Shown here one piece after another: positions 31,570 to 41,227 of a stretch of DNA of 64,000 bases. The notes beneath the pieces were generated by a model. That model had not been told where the DNA came from. It ran no database searches and saw only the letters and a list, made by a program, of their open reading frames with translations. Numbering within the stretch: the stretch's first letter is position 1; each line of letters begins with the position of its first letter. The position numbers and the translations under genes were made by a program. Origin of the DNA: Prorocentrum cordatum (Eukaryota > Sar > Dinophyceae > Prorocentrales > Prorocentraceae); assembly GCA_963575745.1 (NCBI GenBank), contig CAUYUJ010007458.1, forward strand, positions 1 through 64,000. Direction: 5' to 3'.

Positions 31570-32250
31570 TGGATTAACCACGGGCTCGCCATGTCGCGCT
31601 GGGGCCTCGGTGTCAGCGCGGGGTGGCGACTCTAGTGGCGTGCCTAACCTAATCCTCTTCCTCATCATCACCATCCTCCTGCGTGCTCTGGTATCGCTCT
31701 GCTTCCACGTCTTCAGTTCCCAACCCTGCTGCGAAGTTGGCTCCGCAATTCCTGCTGCTGCCGCTGCTGCTACTGCACCCTTTGGCGCTACAGTGTTTGT
31801 ACGGGGGGGTGGGCCAAGGGGCTTGACCCTTGCTGTGATCTTCAGGATGCGGCCGAACCCTCCAGGGAATGGAGAGCAAGATGCCTCAGTCATGGCTCTA
31901 GCAAAGAAAGCATTGGGGAGCAGGAAGACAGGAGAGGAGAAGGGCACACACACACACACACACTGTTAATCGCAGCTTAGGCGATCGCATACCGCGACCG
32001 TGGCCTAAGCGCGGGCGCTGCTAGGTAGGCGAATTGTACAAAAGCCGGCGGGAGACAGAAGAGGGCGAACAAACACATCACCTCGCCTAATTCGGTACAC
32101 CTCACACGAATCCTGCCTCACAGGGAGCTTCACTAGCAGCCTCAATCGTCGCCGCCGCGGTCGTAAAGATTCGTTGCGCCAGTCGTCAAACCTTTCTCTC
32201 TGGACCACGAAAACGCTTGAACGATTCACGGAGCTCCCTACGGGGCACAA
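31570..32250. other. 3' flank of the second LINE; no clear gene
   Basis: A plus frame (31445-31969) contains the hydrophobic segment LILFLIITILLRALVSL (about 31650-31700), possibly a membrane helix of a displaced C-terminus. A CA dinucleotide run lies at 31945-31962. A GCTTAGGC / GCCTAAGC stem with a loop of about 20 bases starts at 31975. Confidence 0.45.
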
Positions 32251-33085
32251 TCCTGGCTAGAGGTGCGCCGACACGGGCGGGCGGGCGTATGTGGGCGCCC
32301 TCGCTGGATCTGCCTGCTCATCGGGCACCATCCGCGCAAAGGATGTGCCAACATCAATGGGTGGTGCCCTGCGGGCGCCTTCGCTGGACCGACCTGCCCG
32401 CCCCCCCGGTCTGCCCGCCCGTCCCTGACCCGCCGGCCCGCCTCTTGGGGTCCGCCGGGCCCGCCCGCTCGGCCCGTCCGTTTGGGCCTGCCGCACTGCC
32501 CGCCTGGCCGCCCAGGTCTGCCCGCTGGCCTGCCTGAAATCCACCTCCCCCGCCCCAATGTCGCGCCCGCACGACCCACCTGTTCAGGTCCTTCCGGCCC
32601 GCCAGCCCGGCCTGTCGGTTATGGTCTGGCCGCGCAACCTGCCCGTCAGGATCCGACGGTCACGGGTGGCATCCGAGACGCATTCCGGACCACCAAGATA
32701 GCCCCCACATTGCCCAAGATGGCCCAGGGTGGTCCGAGAGGCTCTTTGGGGAGTTTCTCGGGCCGTCTTGGGGGCACTCGGGGCCAGCCCAAGAGGTCCA
32801 AACAATTGGAAAGCCATTGTCTGCTCAATGGCATTCAGATGTTCGCCTTTCTTTCGGTACTACGCGCGTCCAGTGACAGCTCAAGGGGCCCCCACCCCCA
32901 GCCCAAAATGGCCCACTTGGCCTCAAGAGAATCCCAAGATGGAGGCCCAAGAACGGCCCGAAATGGCGCCAGCGGCGGCCCAAGACGGCTCAGAGAGGTC
33001 CCCAAGACGGCCTGCGAAGACGCCAAGCGGCCCCAGAGCCCACAAATAGCCCAAAAAACATTGACATTCTTCGAGACAACAAACA
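32251..33085. other. GC-rich low-complexity stretch
   Basis: Runs of GCCCGCC / GGCCTGCC (32390-32640) are followed by GGCCCAAGATGGCC-type repeats (32690-33050), in inverse orientation to the 2.2 and 4.9 kb copies. Open frames here are repeat-driven. No gene is seen. Confidence 0.55.
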
Positions 33086-33089
33086 ATTG

Positions 33090-33960
33090 CAATGCAATGC
33101 TCAAGGTAACGCTGGTGATGCGCCGTGCCAGGGGATGTGTTGTGCTGTGCTGTGATAAGTTGAAGTGTGCCATGCCGCGTTGAACTGTGCTGTGCTCTAT
33201 TGCGTTGCGGATCAGGTCGTTCTTGGCATCCTAATCCTGACCGAACTGATATGTATTTGAAAAATTCGAGCTGTCTGGACACATGTCTCGTGCTGGTCGC
33301 AATCGAACCGCGCGGGGCGCTCGACTAGCTTGAGCTCGAGATCTGATTCAGTTCCGCGACGGGACGAGCCAAGAGGGGGCGACTCCGAACCGACGCGAAA
33401 CGCACCGAGAGTGGATGGACCGAAACTCGACGAACCAAAACGCCACGACTTTCACCAATTCGAACCGATCCAAATCGAACCGAGACGAAGGTCGAACCGA
33501 TCCAAATCGAAGCGAGACAAGACAAACCAAGACGAGTAGGCTTCGACTCACCATCCTGAAATTGCATGGCGTCGCTTGACGAGGGAGCCGCACTCCGAAG
33601 TGCCATGGCCCCTCGCAAAGAACTAGAGCCGCGATGTGGCGTAGATTGCTCCTGATACATGCTGTGCTGCACCGTGCTGCGTCATGCTCTGTTGATCTGT
33701 GCTGTTCTCTGTTGCGTTGTGGATCAAAACATCCTTGGCACACCAATATTGTCCGAACTGATCTGGATCTTAAGCTCAAGCTGCCTACGCGCAAGCTGCC
33801 TACCCGAAAGCTGGTTGCAGTCGTAACATGCGGGGCGTTCAACCAGCTCGAACTCAAGACGACGACCAGGCCCCCGCACGACACCTCCTCAAACAATGCA
33901 AAACCAGAGTTTTGCGAGAGGCATCATCAACACATGCTGCAGAGGGAGGCTTTCGCTGCA
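33090..33960 (+). repeat. Two partial family A copies and a GAACCGATCCAAATCGAA repeat
   Basis: GCTGTGCTGTGCTGTG with CTAATCCTGACCGAACTGAT (33115-33265) and a second copy (33640-33790) flank a short run of AACCGATCCAAATCGAA (33460-33520). A family B core lies near 33975. Confidence 0.65.
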
Positions 33961-34179
33961 GGCGAGGCCCTCGCTCGAGACATCCTCAGCAAACGAAGTC
34001 GGAGAGAGGGGGGGAGGTGGGCGAGGAGGGAGGGGGAGGGGGGGGAACGAGAAGAGAAGAAGAAGGGAGGCACGCAGCCGAGATGCTGGCGCGTCTCGCC
34101 GAGGCCCCCGACGGAAGGCGGCACGGTCGCGGCAGCCCGAGCCAGCCATGGTCGAGCGCCTCAGGCCAGGCTCGGCAGT

Positions 34180-35472
34180 TCACGCATACTTTTTGCAGTG
34201 CGACTCTCCCAGCCCGAAAGCGGCCGACCAGAACGAGCAGAGCTGGTCTCTGTACTCCGTATAGCTTCGAAACATCTCGAAGAGGTGGGCGCCCCCATGG
34301 CACTTGCCCGTGAACACCCAATCACCTGCCACGGTGTACTTCTCGGGATATTTTGCAAGCATGTCTCTAAGCAGGTAGTTCTCAGCAACGGGCACCGTTT
34401 CGTCGTCCATGTTTTGGAGGATGTATACTGGCCTCATCGTGTCTGGCCCCGTTGGGAGCGTGTGCTCCGGAAGCTGCCAATCGAGGTCGACCCCCTTCTC
34501 CAGCGCCGCCTTCTTCACGGCGTCCCAGGTGGGGCCTATGAGAATGTCGCTCGCGAAGCCAATCCCCCACCCGTCGAGCGTCTGGCGGGCGCCGTGCTCA
34601 AACACCGACTTGGGCTTCCAGGGTCCGGAGTCCAGCCAGGCGGCCGGCACAGAGCCCTCGAGGCCGAACGCGATACAGGACACGAAGGAGCCCTTGGAGA
34701 ACCCCATGAGCCCGACCTGCCCGGTGTCCCGAGGCCCGCCGAGGAGACCCTCGGGGTCCATCCTGGCGTAGTCCCAGGCGCCAAGCAGGTCGTAGGGGTA
34801 CGCGTTGCTCCACTGGTAGACGTGCTCGGAGGTGTTGCCCGAGTAGCAGTGGTCCCGGAAGTTTGGCACAAGAACGCTGAATCCAAGGGAGCGGAGCATG
34901 TACGCTGCAAACTGCGGAAAGAGCTTGTTCGAGTTTGATGTGAAGCCATGCTGTAGCACGATTCGGGGCGCTGGTGACGCTGGCGAGTCGCCAGGCGCCG
35001 GCAGCCACCATCCTGCCAAATCGACTACACCGATGGGACTGCCATCGTAACTGGTTCCTGGGCGACTCTGGTAGGTCACAATACTCCCGTTGGCGTTCTT
35101 GTTAAAAGCGTCCATGTCCTCGAGGATACTGGCGTTGTAACAAGGGTGCGTACAACTCTGCGTGACCTCTTCATACCCACACCCCGGCCACCAGTTGTTA
35201 AAGGTGATGTTATCCATTGTCAAGCCCTGATGACAAAACTCCTGGACCTTGGTGTCGTTTATCGTGACGAAGACCGCAACGCCGCTTTCGGCTCCGATCT
35301 TCACGATGGCATAGAGCCCAAGGGCGAGCAAGAGCGCGAGCGAGCAAACGGTACACCCGCAACAATAAAGCGGGCATTTCCATGAGAGCCTTGGCTTTGG
35401 GGAGTCTTCGGCCGAAGTGCTCACCAATGGCTGCGCCGCCTCCAGACTGCTCGCATCGGCGACCTCGGCCAT
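34180..35472 (-). CDS. Membrane-anchored alpha/beta hydrolase (serine hydrolase)
   Basis: The 430-residue product has a short cytosolic-type N-terminus, one hydrophobic segment (about 39-62, preceded by CPLYCCGCTVC) and then an alpha/beta-hydrolase fold, so it is probably a type II membrane protein. IVLQHGFTSNS (171-181) is the oxyanion-hole HG region. GLMGFSKGSF (254-263) is the nucleophile elbow with Ser259. LQNMDDETVP (352-361) carries the acid residue, and CHGGAH (391-396) the catalytic His. Cys pairs and N-glycosylation-type NxS/T sites near 88-130 fit a luminal or external domain. The length is normal for the fold. The start is the first ATG after stops. There is no intron and no disruption. 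A processed retrocopy is likely from the single exon. The substrate (ester, amide or other) cannot be told. Confidence 0.85.
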   Translation of the reverse strand: MAEVADASSLEAAQPLVSTSAEDSPKPRLSWKCPLYCCGCTVCSLALLLALGLYAIVKIGAESGVAVFVTINDTKVQEFCHQGLTMDNITFNNWWPGCGYEEVTQSCTHPCYNASILEDMDAFNKNANGSIVTYQSRPGTSYDGSPIGVVDLAGWWLPAPGDSPASPAPRIVLQHGFTSNSNKLFPQFAAYMLRSLGFSVLVPNFRDHCYSGNTSEHVYQWSNAYPYDLLGAWDYARMDPEGLLGGPRDTGQVGLMGFSKGSFVSCIAFGLEGSVPAAWLDSGPWKPKSVFEHGARQTLDGWGIGFASDILIGPTWDAVKKAALEKGVDLDWQLPEHTLPTGPDTMRPVYILQNMDDETVPVAENYLLRDMLAKYPEKYTVAGDWVFTGKCHGGAHLFEMFRSYTEYRDQLCSFWSAAFGLGESHCKKYA

Positions 35473-35530
35473 TGCGCCCTTCAGGCTGTTAGGAGCACGC
35501 GTTGTACAAGACAGGCCTAAACCTCCACCG

Positions 35531-35552
35531 CTGCAGCCGAAAAGGCCGACGT
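35531..35552 (-). other. Weak spliced-leader-like sequence upstream of the hydrolase
   Basis: On the minus strand GCC-TTTTCGGCT lines up with the SL core GCCATTTTGGCT at 10 of 12 positions, but outside the core the match is poor (13 of 21 overall). It lies 58 bases 5' of the ATG, the distance expected for a relict leader. It may be chance. Confidence 0.2.
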
Positions 35553-35704
35553 CAACACTGCTTGTGCCTCTTCTTCCTCGTGCTCCTCTTCTTCCTCGTG
35601 CTCCTCCTCCTGGAGCTTCGCTTGGAAGCAGCCGCGCGTGATCACGCGGACATTTGCGGCGCAGCAGGCGCTGGAAGAGCCCTGCCCAGGCACATGCTCC
35701 TCAG

Positions 35705-35870
35705 CAAATCCTGCAGAACGAGCGTTGCGTTCTAGACATCCCGAACACGCTCTCATGTTAGTGACTCGCCTAGGCGACCTGGACACGTGGAAATCACCAT
35801 TTCGGTCGAGACATCCTCAACACATCCTCATGTTAGAGATCCGCCTGGGCGACCTGGAACAAGCGTAAGG
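35705..35870 (+). repeat. Family B variants
   Basis: Three cores of the GAGACATCCTCAACACATCC type, with CTCATGTTAGAGATCCGCCT and GGGCGACCTGGA. The same variant, with CCGCCTGGGCGACC, is found at 39760-40040. Confidence 0.7.
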
Positions 35871-35871
35871 A

Positions 35872-36262
35872 ACACGTGGGTCCCTTTTCGGCCCAGAGCG
35901 GATCAAGCGCGAAAACACGTGGGCCCCTCACGTGACCAGGGCGGAACAAGCGTGAAAGCACGTGGGTCCCTTTCGTGCCAGACCGGATCAAACGTACAAA
36001 CACGTGGGCGCCTTTCGACCCAGAGCGGGGCAGGCGCGAACATGAAAACACGTGTGCCAACTTCCTGCCAGGGCGGAGGAAGCGTGAACACGCGCGGGTA
36101 CCTTTCGCGCCCGCGTGGACACACGTGGGTCCAGAGAGCGGCGCAAGCGTGGCAGCACGTGGGTCCGCTTTCGCCCCAGAACGGAACGAGCGTGAGAACA
36201 CGTGGGCCCGCTTTCGCCCCAGAGCGGAGCAAGCGTCAAGGCACGTGGCGCTTTCTCGCCGC
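35872..36262 (+). repeat. 42-bp-type array carrying CACGTG (block 1)
   Basis: About nine diverged units of GCGTGAAAACACGTGGGCCC followed by CTTTCGCCCCAGAGCGGAAC. About ten CACGTG palindromes are present. The same family recurs at 38265-38570. Confidence 0.8.
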
Positions 36263-36532
36263 AGGGGGGGGGCCTCCCAGGAGGCCGCAGGAAGCCCCGC
36301 CATGGCCTCAAGACGGAACGTGGCCTTTATTGCACACCTGGCGTCGGTTCGTGAATTTGGTCTGGCACTCGTGACCGAAAAAAATATCCCAGCAAAGCAA
36401 CCTAATAGCGATGTGTATAAGCATATCTGGAAGTATTCCCCTTACGAGTCAGGTGAGAATCCAGTTGTAGAATTCTGCTGTTCTCGCAGTCGCAGTCGCA
36501 GTCGCAATGACAGTCGCAGTGGCAACGGCCTT

Positions 36533-36770
36533 AGGATCCAATGGAATCCTAAGGATTCCGAGGGATTCCTTAGGCATCCTTGGGCATCCTTAGGAAACCT
36601 TAGGAATCCTTAGGAATCCTGATTCCTAGGGATTCGTATGGATTCCGAAGGGTTCCTGAGGAATCCTAAGGATTCCTAAGGATTCCTGAGGATGCTTAAC
36701 TATGCCTACGGATTCCTAAGGATTCCTGTGGATTCCTACGGATTCCTCTGGATTCCTACGGATGCCTCAG
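36533..36770. repeat. Inverted pair of CCTTAGGAATC arrays
   Basis: Units read CCTTAGGAATC in the left part (36560-36618) and the reverse complement GATTCCTAAGG in the right part (36625-36770). The whole block can fold into a long hairpin centred near 36620. Confidence 0.75.
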
Positions 36771-36777
36771 CCTGGCT

Positions 36778-37640
36778 AAGTTTCAGCCTCAGCCTCAGCC
36801 TGCCTCGGCTTGCTTCAGCCTCAGCCTCAGCCTGCCTCGGCCTCAGCCTGCGTCAGCCTCAGCCTCAGCCTGCCTCAGCCTCAGCCTGCCTCAGCCTCAG
36901 CCTCAGCCTCAGCCTCAGCCTCAGCCTCAGCCTCAGCCTGCCTCGGCCTCAGCCTGCCTCGGCCTCAGCCTGCCTCAGCCTCCCCTCCCCCCCCCTCCCC
37001 CCCCATTCAGCCTCACCGTGTCTCAGCTTCGGCCTGCCTCGGCCTCATCCTCAGCCTCAGCCTCAGCTCAGCCTCAGCCTGTCTCGGCCTGAGCCTGCCT
37101 CGGCCTCAGCCTCAGCCTCAGCCTCAGCCTCAGCCTCAGCCTCAGCCTGCCTCAGCGCATCAGCCTCAGCCTCGCCTCAGCCTCAGCCTGCCTCGCCTCT
37201 TGCCTCGCCTCAGCCCTCAGCCTGGCCTCAGCCTCAGCCTCCTCAGCCTCAGCCTGCCTCAGCCTCAGCCTCAGCCTCAGCCTGCCTCAGCATCAGCCTG
37301 CCTCAGCCTCAGCCTCAGCCTGCCTCAGCCTCAGCCTCAGCCTGCAGCCTCAGCCTCAGGCCTCAGCCTCGGCCTCAGCCTCAGCCTGCCTCAGCCTCAG
37401 CCTGCATCAGCGTCAGCCTCAGCCTCAGCCTGCCTCAGCCTCTCAGCCTGCCTCAGCCTCAGCCTCAGCCTCAGCCTCGTCAGCCTCAGCCTCAGCCTCA
37501 GCCTCAGCCTGCCTCAGCCTCAGCCTGCCTCAGCCTCAGCCTCAGCCTCAGCCTCAGCCTCAGCTGCCTCGGCGTGCCTCAGCCTCAGCCTCAGCCTGCC
37601 TCGGCCTCAGCCTGCCTCAGCCTCAGCCTGCCTCAGCTCG
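36778..37640 (+). repeat. CAGCCT hexanucleotide array
   Basis: About 860 bases of CAGCCT with CTGCCT or CGGCCT variants. Three plus frames are open, giving Pro-Gln, Ser-Leu and Ala-Ser runs. It is interrupted by a C-run near 36980-37005. Confidence 0.95.
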
Positions 37641-37644
37641 GGCA

Positions 37645-38090
37645 TTCAAAATATGGCACAGGATGCGTGTTCTGGGAACACGAAGATCACGAAGCCGCCC
37701 ACAGTTGGCTCCCTGCATTCAAAATATTGCACAGGAATGGTGTTCTGGGAAGACGAAGAACACGAAGTGGCCTACAGTTGGCACCGGGCATTCAAAATGT
37801 GGCCTGGGAATAATGTTCTGGGAACACGAAGAACACGAAGTGGCCTACAGTTGGCTCCGGGCATTCAAAATGAGGCCTGGGAGTAGTGTTCTGGGAACAC
37901 GAAGAAAACGAAGTGGCCTACAGTTGGCTCTGGCCATTCAAAATGTGGCCTGGGAATGGTGTTCTGGGAGCACCAAGAACACGAAGTGGCCTACAGTTGG
38001 CTCCGGGCATTCAAATGTGGCCTGGGAATGGTGTTCTGGTGGCTCCGGGCAGTCAAAATGTGGCCTGGGATAAGGTTTTGGAGAGTCCCC
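37645..38090 (+). repeat. 73-bp tandem array
   Basis: CATTCAAAATGTGGCCTGGG phases at 37789, 37862, 37935 and 38008 (73 bases apart), with diverged first units and a truncated last one. Units contain GTTCTGGGAACACGAAGAAC. Confidence 0.9.
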
Positions 38091-38264
38091 GGTTTCCCGG
38101 GGGTTTCCCGGGGCACCCTGTCCGGATCCCGCCCAAACCCCCCTGGGGAATCAGAATGCTCTGCTTTGACCCTACTAGAAACCTATCAGTCTTCGCTGTT
38201 AGGTAAAAGATCTTGGGGGCCAAACGGCCACATGTCAGATGCACCCCCTGGTTGGCTCGGACAC

Positions 38265-38575
38265 ATGAAAACGCGTGGGCCCCTTTCGCCCCAGAGCGGA
38301 ACAAGCATGGAAACACGGGGGGGGCCCTTTCGCTCCAGAGCGAAGAAGCGGAGCGTGAAAACACGTAGGTCCCTTTCGCCCCTGAGCAGAACAAGCGTGA
38401 AAACACGTGGGCGTCTGTTGACCCAGAGCGGGGCAAGCGTGAAGACACGTGTGCCCCTTGAGCGCCAGAGCGGAAGATGCGTGAATACACGTGGGCCCCT
38501 TTCGCCCAAGAGCGGAACAAGCGTGAGAACACGTGGGTCCCTTTCGCGGCAGAGCGGAAGAAAACGACAACAAGC
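38265..38575 (+). repeat. 42-bp-type array carrying CACGTG (block 2)
   Basis: Same family as 35872-36262, with seven or so units. Four keep CACGTG. Block 1 and block 2 flank the CAGCCT and 73-bp arrays. Confidence 0.8.
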
Positions 38576-38589
38576 GTACCTGGAAGCGT

Positions 38590-39060
38590 GAAAACAAACG
38601 CCTCGGTCGAGACATCGTCAACAAATCCTCATGCTAGACATCCACCTGCGCAACCTGGACGCGTGAAACTAAGCGCCTCGCTCGAGATATCCTCCGGACC
38701 TCGGCGCGTGAAAGCAAGCATCTCGCCTGAGACATCCTCTGAATTCTGGCCCCCAGGAGAGGAGCATTCTAGAAGACAAAACAAACGTGTGTTCTCGAGA
38801 CATCTTCAACAAGTTCTGCAAAACAAACGCTTCGCTCCATACATCAACAACAAACGAAAATGTGTATTTCATCATTTGATGTATCCATCGAGATTTCAAA
38901 AACCAGCGTTTCGCTAGGGACATCCTCAACGTTTTAATTCGCCAGTCCTACGCGACCCCATTATTCATCTCAGAATAATGTCGCTGGCCCTACGCAAGTC
39001 GAGGCCGGGGGGGAACAGCTAAAAGAGAACCCTGGGCCCAGGCCTTTTCCAGGAGCATGA
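38590..39060 (+). repeat. Family B cluster followed by family C
   Basis: Several B cores (38605-38930), then family C ending CTAAAAGAGAACCCTGGGCC. Family A begins without a gap at about 39055. Confidence 0.75.
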
Positions 39061-40070
39061 TCGACCCAAGAAACTGGACAGGAATATGGAAATGTGAGGC
39101 ATGGTAACGTTTTCTTCAGACCCCTGACTGGGCGACGGACAATCGCAACGCTGAGTGTACCGAGCTTGATGTACCGTGCCAAGGGCTGTGCTGTGCTGTG
39201 CCGTGTTGAATTGCGATTTGCCATGCCGCGATTGTGTTCTCTAACGTTGTGGTTCGAATCCTCCTTGATATCCGAGTCCTGACCGAACTGATATGAATCT
39301 TAAGCTCGAGCTGCCTGAGCACGTTGAAGTCGGGACGTTCATTCAACTTGAGCTTCAAGACCGACTCAACGCCCCACAGGGACGACACGACCCAGGGCAC
39401 AGGCTCCCAGATGCGCCACAGAATGTGGGGATGCGCCAGGGGGCGTGCAAGGGGACGTATTAGGAGACGTGCCAAGGCGCGTGGCATGGGGCAGGCCATG
39501 GGGCGGGCCAGAGAACATCATGCCAGGGGACGTGGTAAGGGGCGCACCACGGAACGGGCAGGGGAAACGCCTTAGGACGAGCCAGGAAACCCGAGGACGA
39601 GCCATGGAATGTGCCACGCCGAGGGGCGTGGTAGAGGACGTGCCAGGGCAAGTCATGCCAGAACGGCGCAAACGACGCGCCGTCGAAACGGGGACGCCCC
39701 ACAGAAGGGTGGGGTTGGGCTTCGACGCGCTCTACTGCGACAAGCGTTTCGCTCGAGACATCAGCAAAAAGTCCGAATGCTACACATCCGCCTGGGCGAC
39801 CTGGACACGTGACAACCAAGTGTGTCGCTCGAGACATCCTCAAGAAATCCTGATGTTTGACATCCACCTGGGCGACCTGGGCAAGTGGAGACAACCGTTT
39901 CGATCGAGACATCCCCAACACATCTTTATGTTAGACATCCACCTGGGCGACTTGGGCACGTGAAAACAATCGTTTCGCCCAAGACATCCTCAACACATCC
40001 TCATGCTAGACATCCGCCAAGGCGACCTGAACACGTGAAAATAAGCGTCTCGCCCGAGACACCCACTACA
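39055..40070 (+). repeat. Family A, GTGCCA short repeats and family B variants
   Basis: A complete family A copy (39055-39370) is followed by GGGACGTGCCAGGG-type repeats (39400-39660), as in the 1-860 copy. Family B variants with CATCCACCTGGGCGACCTGG follow (39735-40065). The order A, GTGCC repeats, B matches that at the left end of the window. Confidence 0.75.
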
Positions 40071-40084
40071 CAACCTCATGCATG

Positions 40085-40300
40085 AAGGGACCGCACCGAA
40101 CCGAGAACCGAGAACCGTGACCGAACCGGACCGAACCGGTCCAAAACCAGGAACGTAGAAAACCGAACCGGACCGAACCGAATTCATTCAGAACCGAACC
40201 GGCGAGGACCGAACCGAACCATAACCGGAACCGAACCGGAACCGGGCGGCCCCTGAACCGAACCGACGGGAACCGAACCGAACCCCTTTCCCCTCTGGTC
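40085..40300 (+). repeat. CCGAACCGAACC repeat, left block
   Basis: Irregular GAACCG repeats. A matching block lies at 43355-43550, so the pair brackets the arrays between them. Confidence 0.8.
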
Positions 40301-40375
40301 CGGACCCCAGGACCCCGATGACCCCCAGGACTCCGGGACCCCGATGACCCCAGAACCTCCTGAAGATTCCCACGA

Positions 40376-40635
40376 CCCCTCCTCCTCTTCCTCCTTCTCC
40401 TCCTCCTCCTCCTCCTCCTCCTCCGCTCCTCCTCCTCCTCCCCCTCCTCCTCCTCCTCCTCCTCGTCCTCCTCCTCCTCCTCCTCCTCCTCCTCCTCTCC
40501 CTCCTCGTCCTCCTCCTCTCTCCTCCTCCTCCTCCTCCTCCTTCCTCCTCCTCCTCCACCCCTCCCCCCCCCCTCCCTTTCTCCCTCCCCCTCCTCCTCC
40601 TCCTCCTCCTCCTCCTTCTCCTCCTCCCCCCGGGG
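40376..40635 (+). repeat. TCC triplet tract
   Basis: About 250 bases of (TCC)n with interruptions. It gives poly-Ser, poly-Pro and, on the minus strand, poly-Glu or poly-Gly frames. Confidence 0.95.
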
Positions 40636-40758
40636 TCCTTGGCAAAGACCCGGGGGCCCCGGGGCCCCATGGCCCCAGGGCCCGGGACCCCGGGACCCAA
40701 GGACCCCCGGGACCCCGTTGGAGTCCGCCGAATCCAGCACCTGGCTGGCGGGCGCGCG

Positions 40759-40861
<103 letters not shown>

Positions 40862-41051
40862 CCGCTCAAAATCGGTCCCAGAACCTTTCCTCTTGGAATC
40901 TATTCCAGCCTGGTGTCAGCAGGTGTGCCCTGTCGGGCCCCCGAAGCCCCCGCGGGGGGCAAAAGCAGGAAAACCAAACAAAAAACACCTTCGGACCGAC
41001 GACGACCGACGACGGCGGCGGCGTCGGCGGGCGCGGGCGTCGGCAAGCGTC

Positions 41052-41083
<32 letters not shown>

Positions 41084-41227
41084 GGGGGCCGCGGGGGAGC
41101 CCCGGGGGGGCCCCTGGCGACCCTCCTGGCAGCCCCCCTGGCGACCCCCCTGGCGACCCGCGACGGCGACGGCGACGGCGGCGGCGACGGCGGCGGCGGC
41201 GGCGGCGACAGCGACAGCGACTTCGAC

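Noticed and set aside
32895-32925. CCAAAATGGCCCACTTGG as a spliced-leader relict (reverse)
   Set aside because: Only the 10-base core agrees. The segment belongs to the GGCCCAAGATGGCC repeat, which makes such cores by itself.
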